64,000 nt of DNA from Tardiphaga robiniae (GTDB lineage Bacteria > Pseudomonadota > Alphaproteobacteria > Rhizobiales > Xanthobacteraceae). Positions 53,418 to 62,876 of the stretch are shown piece after piece. Location of the stretch: positions 1 through 64,000 of the forward strand of contig NZ_JABMCJ010000087.1 of assembly GCF_013359755.1 (NCBI RefSeq). Direction: 5' to 3'. The notes under the pieces were generated by a model. It had not been told where the DNA came from. It saw only the letters and a list, made by a program, of their open reading frames with translations, and did not search any database. Made by a program: the position numbers and the translations under genes. Numbering within the stretch: position 1 is the stretch's first letter; the number at the start of each line of letters is the position of its first letter.

Positions 53418-53831
53418 CTATTCGCGCAACTCGTATTGATGCCGCAACAGCTGAACCATGTCCTGGACCCGCTGGCGCCAGGCACGCGCGTCAGACACCG
53501 CGCCGGCGGCCGGCGTGATGCGCAACATGGCGTTCCACGGGCGCGTGCCATAGACGACCACCTCGAAGCCGGCTGTCGGGCAGCCATCGATACCCCTTAG
53601 CGCGCGCAGGATCACATCCGCGATTTCCGAGCGGCCAAGCGTGCGGGTGCTCTCGACCGCAAGTTGCGGCTCCAGCGATGCCGCTGGATTCTCCTCTGCG
53701 ACGACCGGATCGAAACCGTCTCTGGTGTCCGCGTCTGGCTCAGGCCTGATCGGTTCGGGATCGCCTGGCCTCCTCATGAGTCGTTCGACCAGACCGAGCA
53801 GGCCTCGATCGCGTTCGGGCGTCTCTTTCAC
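53418..53831 (-). CDS. hypothetical protein, 137 aa
   Basis: No domain is recognised. The N-terminal third is acidic and Pro-rich, probably disordered (GDPEPIRPEPDADTRDGFDP). The C-terminal two thirds look folded (EIADVILRALRGIDGCP; FEVVVYGTRPWNAMLRITPA). Codon use is like its neighbours. Confidence 0.5.
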   Translation of the reverse strand: MKETPERDRGLLGLVERLMRRPGDPEPIRPEPDADTRDGFDPVVAEENPAASLEPQLAVESTRTLGRSEIADVILRALRGIDGCPTAGFEVVVYGTRPWNAMLRITPAAGAVSDARAWRQRVQDMVQLLRHQYELRE

Positions 53832-54041
53832 ATCAACGGTCCAATATCAGCGGCGACAGGTGATTTCACATCCTCCGCGGGGTGTTGTCGATGGGCTTCG
53901 CGGTCATTGCGGTGCACAAATGCGCTGCGGGTTGGCTTTGTCGCAAAAGTTTCATCCGCGGCCTATAGTGGGGCGTCACGCATTCCCCTCAGACTTCTAT
54001 GCGCCGGCCTTAAAGCCTGCGTCAGGATGGAGACGATCGCC

Positions 54042-55049
54042 GTGAAACCGTTCCGCTTGGTATTTGCTCTGTCCGCGCTGGCGCTCGCCGCCCTATCGCA
54101 GCCCGCTCGTGCTGCGGATGTCATCTGCTACAACTGTCCGCCGGAATGGGCCGACTGGGCGTCGATGATCAAGGCGGTGAAGACCGACCTCAGCATCGAG
54201 ATGCCGCATGACAACAAGAATTCCGGCCAGGCGCTGGCTCAGATCCTCGCCGAGAAGGCCAATCCGGTCGGCGACATCGGCTATTTTGGCGTCACTTTCG
54301 GCATGAAGGCCAAGGCGCAGGATGCACTCGAACCCTACAAGCCCGCTGGCTGGGATCAGGTCGATGCCGGCCTGAAGGACTCCGAAGGCTACTGGACCAC
54401 GATCCATTCCGGTACGCTCGGCTTCTTCGTCAACAAGGATGCCCTCGCTGGCAAGCCGGTGCCGAAGTGCTGGAAGGATCTCGCCAAGCCCGACTACAAG
54501 GGCATGGTCGGCTATCTCGACCCGACGTCGGCCGCCGTCGGCTATGTCGGTGCTGTTGCGGTCAATCTCGCGCTCGGCGGCACCGAGCAGAATTTCGATC
54601 CAGCCATCGCCTTCTTTAAGGAGCTGAAGAAGAACGACGCGATCGTGCCGAAGCAGACGTCCTATGCCCGCGTCGTCTCCGGCGAGATGCCGATCCTGTT
54701 GGATTATGATTTCAATGCCTATCGCGCCAAGTATTCCGAGAAGGGCAGTTTCGAATTCGTCATTCCCTGCGAAGGTTCGGTCGTGTTTCCCTATGTGGTC
54801 GGTCTCGTGAAGAACGCGCCGCACAAGGACAAGGCCAAGAAGGTCATGGACTATCTCCTGTCCGACAAGGGCCAGGCGATCTGGACCAACGCCTACCTCC
54901 GCCCGGCCCGCAAGATCGAGCTGCCGGAAGCCGTGAAGGCCAAGTTCCTGCCGGACTCGGAATATGCCCGCGCCAAGAGCGTGGACTGGGGCAAGATGGA
55001 GCTGGCGCAGAAAGGCTTCAGCGACCGCTATCTCGCCGAAGTCCGTTGA
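54042..55049 (+). CDS. ABC transporter substrate-binding protein (SBP_bac_6-type)
   Basis: The 335-aa product has a signal peptide (FRLVFALSALALAALSQPARA) and a binding-protein fold with ADVICYNCPPEWADWASMIK, KNSGQALAQILAEKANPVGD and YSEKGSFEFVIPCEGSV. It resembles the family that carries iron, phosphonate or thiamine-type ligands. GTG 54042 is preferred, with GGAG 9 nt before it; ATG 54027 is the alternative. The phosphodiesterase at the end of the operon hints at an organophosphate ligand. Confidence 0.87.
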   Translation: MKPFRLVFALSALALAALSQPARAADVICYNCPPEWADWASMIKAVKTDLSIEMPHDNKNSGQALAQILAEKANPVGDIGYFGVTFGMKAKAQDALEPYKPAGWDQVDAGLKDSEGYWTTIHSGTLGFFVNKDALAGKPVPKCWKDLAKPDYKGMVGYLDPTSAAVGYVGAVAVNLALGGTEQNFDPAIAFFKELKKNDAIVPKQTSYARVVSGEMPILLDYDFNAYRAKYSEKGSFEFVIPCEGSVVFPYVVGLVKNAPHKDKAKKVMDYLLSDKGQAIWTNAYLRPARKIELPEAVKAKFLPDSEYARAKSVDWGKMELAQKGFSDRYLAEVR

Positions 55050-55091
55050 TGCACAATGGTGCCCCGGCGGGGGCAGGGGCACCATAGTTTC

Positions 55092-55907
55092 ATGTCGCAT
55101 CGTAATTTCATCTGGATCTGCCTGTTGCCGCTCGTGGTGGTGACAGCAGCCTTCTTCCTCTTGCCGATGGCGCAATTGCTCGCCGTGGGTGCCGGTGGAT
55201 CGCGCGGCGTGTCCGCCTATCTCGCGATCATCACCGAGCCGCGCTATCGCGCCACGCTGATCAATACGGTCGTACTCGCTGCGGCGACGACCGTCGCCAC
55301 GCTGGTGATTGCCACCATCGCCGGCCTGTTCCTGCAGCGTCACCGCTTCCCCGGCCGCGCTGTGCTGATCGCGATGCTGACATTTCCACTGGCATTTCCC
55401 GGCGTCGTGGTCGGCTTTCTGATCATTCTCCTTGCAGGACGTCAGGGCCTGATCGGCGCCATCACCGCCGCGGTGACGGGTGAGAAAGTCGTGTTCGCTT
55501 ATTCGATCTTCGGTCTGTTTCTCGGCTATCTCTATTTCTCGATTCCGCGCGTGATCCTCACGGTGATGGCCGCGGTGCAAAAGCTCGATATCGGGCTGGA
55601 GGAGGCGGCGCGTTCGCTCGGTGCGAGCCCGTGGGCGGTCCAGCGCGACGTGGTACTGCCGGCGCTCGGGCCGGCTTTCGTAGCCTCGGGCGCAATCGCC
55701 TTCGCGACGGCGATGGGTGCGTTCGGCACGGCCTTCACGCTTGCGACCAACATCGATGTGCTACCGATGCTAATCTATACCGAGTTCACATTGGCGGCGA
55801 ATTTTGCGATCTCGGCGGCGCTGTCGATCGGACTCGGCGTGATCGCCTGGGCAATCCTCGCGCTGGCCCGCTCAATGAGCGGCGGCGCTGTCGCGGCAGC
55901 GGGGTAA
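55092..55907 (+). CDS. ABC transporter permease 1 of the phosphodiesterase-linked importer
   Basis: The 271-aa membrane protein has six hydrophobic helices and the coupling loop LEEAARSLGASPWAVQRDVVLP. ATG 55092 is preferred to 55056, which would add polar residues. It follows the binding-protein gene directly. Confidence 0.88.
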   Translation: MSHRNFIWICLLPLVVVTAAFFLLPMAQLLAVGAGGSRGVSAYLAIITEPRYRATLINTVVLAAATTVATLVIATIAGLFLQRHRFPGRAVLIAMLTFPLAFPGVVVGFLIILLAGRQGLIGAITAAVTGEKVVFAYSIFGLFLGYLYFSIPRVILTVMAAVQKLDIGLEEAARSLGASPWAVQRDVVLPALGPAFVASGAIAFATAMGAFGTAFTLATNIDVLPMLIYTEFTLAANFAISAALSIGLGVIAWAILALARSMSGGAVAAAG

Positions 55908-55911
55908 GCCG

Positions 55912-56697
55912 ATGCGCGATCGCCTCATCTTCGCTGGCCAGCTCGGATTTACACTGCTCGTTGCGGCGTTTCTCGTCGTGCCCGTTGTGTTGTCGATTTC
56001 CGCCGGCGTCACCGTCAATTACTTTCGCGGCATCCAGTCGGGCGTCACGCTGCAATGGGTGGTGCAGGTCTGGAACCTCTATGCCGGTGAAATCGGGCTG
56101 TCGTTCCTGATCGCCTTCGCGACCCTGGCGGTGACGCTGGTTGTCGGCGTGCCCGCGGCTTATGGACTACACGTGAAGGGCGGGAGGTTGTCGCGCGTGA
56201 TCGAGGAGATCATCACGCTGCCGCTGGCAATCCCTGGCTTGGCCATCGCGCTGGCGCTGCTGCTCACCTATGGCGGCTTCGGCGGCTTCCGGCAGTCGTG
56301 GCTGTTCATCCTTACAGGCCACGTCATCTTCACCATGCCCTTCATGGTGCGTTCGGTGATGGCGGTGTTCGCTTCGGTGGACATCAAGACGCTGGACGAG
56401 GGGGCTGCCTCGCTCGGCGCCTCGCCATGGACGCGGTTTTGCAATGTCATCGTGCCGAACGCCATGCCCGGCATTCTCGCCGGATCGCTGATGGTAGTGA
56501 CGCTGTCGCTCGGCGAATTCAACCTGACCTGGATGCTGCACACGCCGCTGACCAAGACGCTGCCGGTCGGTCTCGCCGACAGCTACGCGTCGATGCGGCT
56601 CGAAGTGGCATCGGCCTACACACTGATTTTTTTCATCATGATTGTGCCTCTTCTGGTGGCGATGCAGATGGTTGCCGAGAAGGGCGAAAAGAAATGA
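55912..56697 (+). CDS. ABC transporter permease 2 of the phosphodiesterase-linked importer
   Basis: The 261-aa membrane protein has the coupling loop LDEGAASLGASPWTRFCNVI and a C-terminal helix pair (SAYTLIFFIMIVPLLVAMQM). It pairs with permease 1 in the channel; its stop overlaps the ATPase start by ATGA. Confidence 0.88.
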   Translation: MRDRLIFAGQLGFTLLVAAFLVVPVVLSISAGVTVNYFRGIQSGVTLQWVVQVWNLYAGEIGLSFLIAFATLAVTLVVGVPAAYGLHVKGGRLSRVIEEIITLPLAIPGLAIALALLLTYGGFGGFRQSWLFILTGHVIFTMPFMVRSVMAVFASVDIKTLDEGAASLGASPWTRFCNVIVPNAMPGILAGSLMVVTLSLGEFNLTWMLHTPLTKTLPVGLADSYASMRLEVASAYTLIFFIMIVPLLVAMQMVAEKGEKK

Positions 56698-57755
56698 GCG
56701 GGATTGCGGGTCACGGTGCGGCCGTTCATATCGAGAATTGCGGCAAGACCTTTCCGGATGGCACGCAGGCGCTGGCGCCGGCCTCGCTGGATATCGTGTC
56801 AGGCGAGACGCTGGTTCTGCTCGGCCCCTCCGGCTGCGGCAAAACCACCATGCTGCGGATTATCGCCGGGCTGGAGACGCCCGATGCGGGCGGCCGCGTG
56901 CTGTTCGACAAGACCGACATGACTGCGGTGCCGATCGAGCAGCGCCATGTCGGCATGGTGTTCCAGTCCTACGCGCTGTTTCCCAACATGACCGTGGCCG
57001 AGAACATCGGCTACGGGCTGAAGATTCGCGGCGTCGACAAGGCCGCACGCGCGGCGCGTGTCGCCGAAATGGTGGCGCTCACCAATATCGGCGGGCTCGA
57101 AAACCGCCGTATCGATCAATTGTCTGGCGGCCAGCGTCAGCGCGTCGCGCTGGCGCGCGCGGTGGCCGTGCGTCCACGCGTGCTGCTGCTGGATGAGCCG
57201 TTGACGGCACTCGATGCGTCGCTGCGCGACCGGCTGCGCAGTGAACTCAACAGCCTGCTACGCTCGCTCGGGATCACCGCGATCTATGTGACTCACGACC
57301 AGGCTGAAGCGATGGAACTCGGCGATCGCATCGTGGTCATGCGCAAGGGCGCCATCGCGCAGATCGGCACGCCGCGCGAGATCTACTTTGCTCCCCAGAA
57401 CCGTTTCGTCGCCGAATTCGTCGGTGCGGCCAATATCGTCGAGGGGCCGGTGGCGAGCGGTCGGCTGACGCTGCCCGGTGGCTGGCTGGCGCTCAATGAT
57501 GCCGCCGACAACGCTGCGGCGGTGGCGATGATCCGGCCGGAGACCATCGGAATTGTCGCCGAGGCGGACGCCTTCCTGCGCGGCACAGTCGAAAGCGTCG
57601 CCTTTATCGGTGATCGCCAGCGTCTCGTGGTGACGGGTGCGGCGAACAAGCCGTTGACGGTGGACGCGCCGAACACCATCAATGTGCGTGCAGGGGAGCG
57701 CGTCGGCCTGTCGGTCACGCCTCAAGCGGTTCGCGTGTTGCCGAAAGAAGATTGA
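56694..57755 (+). CDS. ABC transporter ATP-binding protein of the phosphodiesterase-linked importer
   Basis: The 353-aa ATPase has Walker A GPSGCGKTT, Q-loop VFQSYALFP, signature LSGGQRQR, Walker B VLLLDEPLTALD and switch His YVTHDQAEA, followed by a TOBE domain. The start at 56694 overlaps the permease stop, and its own stop overlaps the phosphodiesterase start (TGATG). Confidence 0.92.
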   Translation: MSGIAGHGAAVHIENCGKTFPDGTQALAPASLDIVSGETLVLLGPSGCGKTTMLRIIAGLETPDAGGRVLFDKTDMTAVPIEQRHVGMVFQSYALFPNMTVAENIGYGLKIRGVDKAARAARVAEMVALTNIGGLENRRIDQLSGGQRQRVALARAVAVRPRVLLLDEPLTALDASLRDRLRSELNSLLRSLGITAIYVTHDQAEAMELGDRIVVMRKGAIAQIGTPREIYFAPQNRFVAEFVGAANIVEGPVASGRLTLPGGWLALNDAADNAAAVAMIRPETIGIVAEADAFLRGTVESVAFIGDRQRLVVTGAANKPLTVDAPNTINVRAGERVGLSVTPQAVRVLPKED

Positions 57756-58594
57756 TGTCGAAGCCCACCATCATCGCGCAGATCTCCGATCTGCATATCA
57801 AGGCGCCAGGCGAGCTGGCCTATGGCAAGGTCGACACGGCCAAGGCGCTGGAGCGCTGTGTGGCCGAGCTGAACGCACTCGATCCGCGGCCCGATCTCGT
57901 TGTCATCTCCGGCGATCTCGTTGATACGCCGACGCCCGGCGAATACGAGCATCTGTGGCGGCTGCTCGCTCCGCTCAAGATCCCGTTCATCGGCGTGCCC
58001 GGTAATCACGACGCCCGCGACATGATGCGCGCGGCATTCCCTGATTGGGCTTATGCGAAGTCGTCGGGCCCGCTCGATCAGGCGCGGACGGTTGGCCCGC
58101 TCGATATCATCCTGCTGGACTCGCATGTTTCGGGCAAGCCGCACGGCACGCTGGAAGCGGCAACGCTGGAGTGGCTGGATGCCACGCTGGCATCATCGCG
58201 CGAGCGGCCGGCTTTGCTGTTCCTGCATCATCCGCCGTTCCGCACTGGCATCACCCACATGGACGTGCAGGACCTGTTCAACGCGGATGAGCTCGCAACC
58301 ATCGTCCGCAAGCATCCGCGTGTGCGGATCGTCGCTGCCGGCCACGTGCATCGTGCGACGCTGACGACATTCGCCGGGACGGTTGCGACCATTTGCCCGG
58401 CGCCGAACCATGCGGTCGATCTCGACATCGCCGAATTGCGTCCGCCGTCCTTCCGTGTCGAGCCGCCGGCTTTCCACCTGCATGTCTGGTTTCCGGATGG
58501 CGAGGAGGGCGGCCATCTGGTCACGCATCAAGTGCCGATCGGCGACTTCGACGGCCCGCATCCGTTCTTCGGAGCGGACGGGAAGTTGCTCTGA
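57755..58594 (+). CDS. class III metallophosphodiesterase (GpdQ/CpdA-like)
   Basis: The 279-aa protein has the calcineurin-type motifs in order: ISDLHIK, ISGDLVDTP, VPGNHD, LHHPPF and AAGHVHRA. Cyclic nucleotide and glycerophosphodiester phosphodiesterases share this pattern. It lacks a signal peptide, so the substrate is cytoplasmic. Coupling to the ABC ATPase by TGATG implies that the importer brings in the diester it cleaves. Which diester is not predictable. Confidence 0.88.
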   Translation: MSKPTIIAQISDLHIKAPGELAYGKVDTAKALERCVAELNALDPRPDLVVISGDLVDTPTPGEYEHLWRLLAPLKIPFIGVPGNHDARDMMRAAFPDWAYAKSSGPLDQARTVGPLDIILLDSHVSGKPHGTLEAATLEWLDATLASSRERPALLFLHHPPFRTGITHMDVQDLFNADELATIVRKHPRVRIVAAGHVHRATLTTFAGTVATICPAPNHAVDLDIAELRPPSFRVEPPAFHLHVWFPDGEEGGHLVTHQVPIGDFDGPHPFFGADGKLL

Positions 58595-58595
58595 G

Positions 58596-60074
58596 CTAGA
58601 CGAGCGCGTTGACCGCGATCAGGCTGCGATAGAACTCCACGCTGAGCTTCGGCGTTCGTTTCTGCGTTTCGAAATCGACGTGATACAGCCCGAAGCGCTT
58701 TTCATAACCATCCGACCATTCGAAGTTATCCATCAGGCTCCAGTGAAAGTACCCTTTTACGGGGATGCCTTCCGACGTCGCGCGCTGCAGATGCGTGAGA
58801 TAGTTCCTGAGATACATGACGCGGTCGAGGTCGTGGATCTTGCCGTCACCGGCCGGCCGGTCGGCGGCCGATGTACCGTTCTCGCTGATGTAGATCTGCT
58901 TGACGTTCCAGACCTTGGCGACATTGCGCGGAGCCCAATACAGCGCTTCCGGCCCGATCCGTAGCCAGTCCGAATCCATGCGCGGGAACGAGGTCGGGAA
59001 CGGCACCAGCGCGAAGCCGTGCTGATCGCCACTCGCTACCACATAATATTGCGGCATGTAGACGTTGAGACCGACGAAATCGACGGGGGAAGAAATGATC
59101 TTCAGTTCTTCGGCGGTGAAGCTCGGCGCATTCTTGCCGGCATAGGCGAGAAACGCATCGGTGTATCTGCCTTCGAGAATGACGGTCATATAGCCACCAT
59201 TCATCTCGCGCGTTGCGATTTCGGAGGCGCGGATATTGGCAGGCGTCTCGATGGCCGGGACGCAGGATGCGACATTCTCGGCGAGGCCGACCTTGGTGTC
59301 GGCGCGTCCATTGGCGCGGATCGCCTGTACAGCCATGCCATGGCCCAGTGCGACGTGATGGCGAACCTGGTTGAGCTGCGGCTGTGGCAGCTTGAGGCCG
59401 GGCGCGAGCTCCACCGGGCCGCGGCCGTAGCCGAAATCCACGAAGGTCCCGCATTCATTGATGGTGAAGATGTTTGTGACGCGGTCGGTGATGCGCTGCG
59501 CGACATGGCCGGCATAGTCGCCGAACGCCTTCGGCGTATCTGATGACGCCCAGCCGCCGACGCGATCCTGCAGCGCCTGTGGCAGATCCCAGTGATACAA
59601 AGTGGCGAATGGCTCGATGCCATTGGCCAGCAACTCGTCGATGAGACGATTGTAGAAATCCAGCCCTTGCGGATTGGGCGTGCCCACGCCGGTCGGAAAC
59701 ACGCGCGACCATGAGATGGAGAAGCGATAGGCCTTCGCGCCCAACGCCTTCATTAGCTGGATGTCTTCCTTGTAGCGATGGAAATGATCCACCGCGTGGT
59801 CGCCGTTGCCGCCGCCAAGGATCTTGTTCGGCGTGTGCGAATAGCTGTCCCATATCGAGGGGCCGCGGCCTTCGGCCGAGACGGCGCCCTCGATCTGATA
59901 GGCCGACGTGGCGGTGCCCCAGACGAAATCCGCCGGAAAACGCCGGTCGTTGGCAAGCGCCGCCGGTGTGGCCGAGACTGTTTGAGCCTCAGCCTGCGCA
60001 GTCGGGACGGCGAGGCCGGCAGCGAGTGCGCCGGCCGCTCCGGTAAAATCGCGGCGCGTGAAACGATGGGACAC
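58596..60074 (-). CDS. Tat-exported GH1 beta-glycosidase
   Basis: The 492-aa enzyme is a glycoside hydrolase family 1 protein. It opens with a Tat signal (FTRRDFTGAAGALAAG), unusual for this mostly cytoplasmic family. The glycone site (TSAYQIEGA, YHWDLPQ), the acid/base Glu207 and the nucleophile Glu398 (IYISENGT) are present. The acid/base motif reads INEC instead of the usual xNEP, with Cys208 for Pro. Substrate is a beta-glucoside or similar, but unproven. It ends with HWSLMDNFEWSDGYEKRFGL. Confidence 0.9.
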   Translation of the reverse strand: MSHRFTRRDFTGAAGALAAGLAVPTAQAEAQTVSATPAALANDRRFPADFVWGTATSAYQIEGAVSAEGRGPSIWDSYSHTPNKILGGGNGDHAVDHFHRYKEDIQLMKALGAKAYRFSISWSRVFPTGVGTPNPQGLDFYNRLIDELLANGIEPFATLYHWDLPQALQDRVGGWASSDTPKAFGDYAGHVAQRITDRVTNIFTINECGTFVDFGYGRGPVELAPGLKLPQPQLNQVRHHVALGHGMAVQAIRANGRADTKVGLAENVASCVPAIETPANIRASEIATREMNGGYMTVILEGRYTDAFLAYAGKNAPSFTAEELKIISSPVDFVGLNVYMPQYYVVASGDQHGFALVPFPTSFPRMDSDWLRIGPEALYWAPRNVAKVWNVKQIYISENGTSAADRPAGDGKIHDLDRVMYLRNYLTHLQRATSEGIPVKGYFHWSLMDNFEWSDGYEKRFGLYHVDFETQKRTPKLSVEFYRSLIAVNALV

Positions 60075-60104
60075 CAGATCTCCTGCTAGTCCGGGACGCG
60101 ACGG

Positions 60105-60941
60105 TCAGTCGTCATGCGGCTCATGATAGTTCTCTGCGCCACCTTTCCAATAGCCTGATGCCTTGACCCATGCCTTGGGATGCTGGCGCTCGTCGACGAG
60201 AATCCTGCGGAGGCGCTTGGCGACTTCGGATTCCGCGGCGATGAAGGCGTAGCCGTCGCCAACGGGAAGTTTGAGGCTGCGCAGAGCATCTTCCATCAGG
60301 GTGGTCGAACCGGCGCTCTGCTGGCCACGATGCAGCCAGTTGATGGTGACGGAGGCCTTCGCTGCGAAGGTCTGCTCCTCGGCAGCATCGGCGACTTCCG
60401 CGATCACGATGGCCCGCGTAGCAGGACGTAGTTCCTCAAGCCGGCGGCCGATGGCGGGCAGGGCGGTTTCGTCGCCGATCAGCAGGTACCAGTCGAAGTC
60501 GTCCGGCACCACGAACGAGCCGCGCGGGCCGCCGATACCGATTTTATCGCCTGGCTTCGCTTCGGTGGCCCAAGTCGTGGCAGGCCCAGCATCATGAATG
60601 GCGAAATCGATGTCGAGCTCTTTGGCGGCTGCGTCATAGCGCCGGGGCGTGTAATCCCGCGCGATTGGCCGCGCGCTCTCATCGACCAGCACGCGGCCTT
60701 CGCTGAAGACGGGCATCAAAGGTTCGGTTTCGCCGGGGCGCGGGAAGAACACCTTGACGTGGTTGTTATAGGACGCGCTGACGAAGCCTTCGAGGTCGTC
60801 ACCGGTGAGGGTGATGCGCTTCATGTACGGCGTCACCGACGTCACGCGCTTGACGGTCAGCAGACGGCGTTTCAACTCGTGACGAACGCGCGTGATGTGA
60901 TGAAGATCATTTGAAATGGTGTCTGAAGATGTGTCGGTCAT
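60105..60941 (-). CDS. siderophore-interacting (NADPH-dependent ferric reductase) protein
   Basis: The 278-aa protein has the FAD-binding domain with IARDYTPRRYD and GGPRGSFVVPDD, and the SIP-type C-terminal domain (EEQTFAAKASVTINW; KAWVKASGYWKGGAENYHEP). Such enzymes release iron from ferric siderophores in the cytoplasm. It ends 30 nt from the GH1 start, same strand. No siderophore receptor is nearby in the window. Confidence 0.88.
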   Translation of the reverse strand: MTDTSSDTISNDLHHITRVRHELKRRLLTVKRVTSVTPYMKRITLTGDDLEGFVSASYNNHVKVFFPRPGETEPLMPVFSEGRVLVDESARPIARDYTPRRYDAAAKELDIDFAIHDAGPATTWATEAKPGDKIGIGGPRGSFVVPDDFDWYLLIGDETALPAIGRRLEELRPATRAIVIAEVADAAEEQTFAAKASVTINWLHRGQQSAGSTTLMEDALRSLKLPVGDGYAFIAAESEVAKRLRRILVDERQHPKAWVKASGYWKGGAENYHEPHDD

Positions 60942-61254
60942 ATGGATTCCCGGGGAATCCAGATCGGCCTGTTTGACGCGGAGTCGCGCAGGTCGAGCCT
61001 GGATCAGGTTCGATCGGCGCGTTGGTTCACGTTAACGCTTACGTGCGGCCTCGCCGAGACAGCAATCACGGCAGAGGTAGCGAAACGTCCTTTTACGTGC
61101 AAGCCCGGGATTGTCGCACGTGCTGCACGATGGCGTGAGGCCGGAAGCCTTCTAAACTGGCTGACGTCACCGCATGGACATTGCGGCCTTTCCGGGGGAG
61201 AACCGTTTCCGGATGTGGCGGCATGCCCCTGAATCATTGGACGAGATCGACGTA
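60942..61254. other. divergent spacer between the siderophore reductase and the dehydrogenase
   Basis: About 310 nt. The two genes start in opposite directions, so both promoters lie here. I saw no Fur-box-like dyad or other recognisable operator. Confidence 0.45.
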
Positions 61255-62076
61255 ATGAGCACTGAAGCAAAGTCTCCCACGCGCGTGGCCATTGTTGGCC
61301 TCGGCCCGATCGGCCGCAAGGTGGCTGAAGCCCTGGACCGCGGCATCGATGGCCTGGTTCTGGCGGCGGTCGCCGTGCAGAATCCGGAGAAGCATCAGGC
61401 GTTCCTGTCCGGTCTCGGCAAGGCGCCGCCGGTGCTACCGATCGCGGATCTCGTGGATGTCGCCGATATCGTGATCGAATGTGCGCCCGCAGCGTTGCTG
61501 CCCGAGATCGTCAAGCCGTTCGTCAGCAAGGGGAAGACCGCGATCGTGCTGAGCGCTGGAGCGCTGTTGTTCAATGACGATCTCGTCGCACTGGCCAAGC
61601 AGAACGGTGGTCAGATCGTGGTGCCAACCGGGGCGCTGATCGGCCTCGACGCGGTGACGGCTGCAGCCGAGGGCAAGATCAACTCGGTCCGCATGGTAAC
61701 GCGCAAGCCGGTGAAGGGTCTCGCCGGTGCGCCCTATATCGTCGAGAACAAGATCGACATCGAGAACATCACCGAACCGATGAAGATTTTCGAGGGCACG
61801 GCGCGCGAAGCCGCCAAGGGCTTTCCCGCCAATCTCAACGTCGCCGTCGCGCTGTCGCTCGCAGGCGCGGGCCCTGACGCCACAACGCTGGAAATCTGGG
61901 CCGATCCGGCGCTGACCCGCAACGTCCATCGTGTCGAGGTGGATTCGGATTCCGCACGGTTCTCGATGCAGATCGAAAATATCCCGTCAGAGAACCCGAA
62001 GACCGGCCGCATCACCGCGCTGTCGGTGATCGCCTATCTGCGCAAGCAGCGCGCGGCGCTGCGCGTCGGAACGTAA
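61255..62076 (+). CDS. aspartate dehydrogenase-like protein (NadX family)
   Basis: The 273-aa protein has an N-terminal Rossmann fold (VAIVGLGPIGRKVAEAL) and the aspartate dehydrogenase C-terminal domain with PTGALIGLDAVTAA and FPANLNVAVALSLAGAGPD. NadX enzymes oxidise L-aspartate to iminoaspartate in NAD synthesis; other members serve amino-acid catabolism. ATG 61255 is chosen over 61174. There are no nadA/nadC genes in the window. Confidence 0.87.
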   Translation: MSTEAKSPTRVAIVGLGPIGRKVAEALDRGIDGLVLAAVAVQNPEKHQAFLSGLGKAPPVLPIADLVDVADIVIECAPAALLPEIVKPFVSKGKTAIVLSAGALLFNDDLVALAKQNGGQIVVPTGALIGLDAVTAAAEGKINSVRMVTRKPVKGLAGAPYIVENKIDIENITEPMKIFEGTAREAAKGFPANLNVAVALSLAGAGPDATTLEIWADPALTRNVHRVEVDSDSARFSMQIENIPSENPKTGRITALSVIAYLRKQRAALRVGT

Positions 62077-62079
62077 GGC

Positions 62080-62754
62080 CTATTTGCCGCTTTCGACTTG
62101 ATGCGCAGGGGCTATCTGCTGCGCAGTCTCGATTCCCTGGGTCCGGGCGATCCTGGCGAGTTCGCAGCCTTCGCAGTAGCGGCGATCCTTGTAGTCGATC
62201 CAGTTATGGGCGAACACGCGCTCATTCGGGATGTCGTAGCGGGCCTGCAACACGCGGACCAGCACGCGCCAGGCCGCGATCTGGGCATCGGTGGGCGGCT
62301 TGCGGACATTGGGGTAGTTGCCGACGAACTCGACCCCGATCGATGAGTCATTGTCGATCTGCTGATAGGTCCCGCTGTTGTCGATATACTTGTTGTCGTT
62401 GCGGTTGCCGCGGTTGAGATGGTTCGGCACCGCCCATTCGGGCGTCGACCAGTAAACCGTGCCGTCGGTCTCGATCCAGATGGCGACGCCGCGACGATCG
62501 GGTTTCTGCATCTGCGCGACAGCGTTACGCCAGGCGGAGCCGACCGCGCCTTCTGACTGATGCACGACGATGTTGCGCCATTCTCGGGCGTGGCGGAGAT
62601 CTGTCCATGGCCTCAGCCAGACCATGTTGAGGCCGGGAATGTCGGGCGTGCCGCGGGAGCGGGCGGCGATCTCGAAGCTTGACAGCGTCTGGGCGGTCGC
62701 CGGTGTGGCGATCGCGCATAAAACCAGCCATAGCCCGACGACCCGATCTCTCAT
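62080..62754 (-). CDS. exported N-acetylmuramoyl-L-alanine amidase (Amidase_2)
   Basis: The 224-aa product has a signal peptide (LWLVLCAIATPATAQ) and the zinc amidase domain with NIVVHQSEG, the SSIGVEFVGNYPN strand and a late His-containing stretch VFAHNWIDYKDRRYC. It would cut the amide between muramic acid and the stem peptide. It converges on the dehydrogenase with 3 nt between. Confidence 0.87.
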   Translation of the reverse strand: MRDRVVGLWLVLCAIATPATAQTLSSFEIAARSRGTPDIPGLNMVWLRPWTDLRHAREWRNIVVHQSEGAVGSAWRNAVAQMQKPDRRGVAIWIETDGTVYWSTPEWAVPNHLNRGNRNDNKYIDNSGTYQQIDNDSSIGVEFVGNYPNVRKPPTDAQIAAWRVLVRVLQARYDIPNERVFAHNWIDYKDRRYCEGCELARIARTQGIETAQQIAPAHQVESGK

Positions 62755-62876
62755 GTCCCTCGTTTCCGAAGGCGTCTCATAACGCCTCCGGAAAGCGTAA
62801 CCGAGCCGCGCTGGGAGTCAAATCCGCGGCTCGGTATGATCGTCGCGCTAGGACAGCCTGCGCGCGCAGGTTGTGC

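Noticed and set aside
54093-55580. 495-codon frame opposite the binding protein and permease genes
   Set aside because: Spans two well-supported genes on the other strand and has shadow-type composition (His/Arg/Asp-rich).
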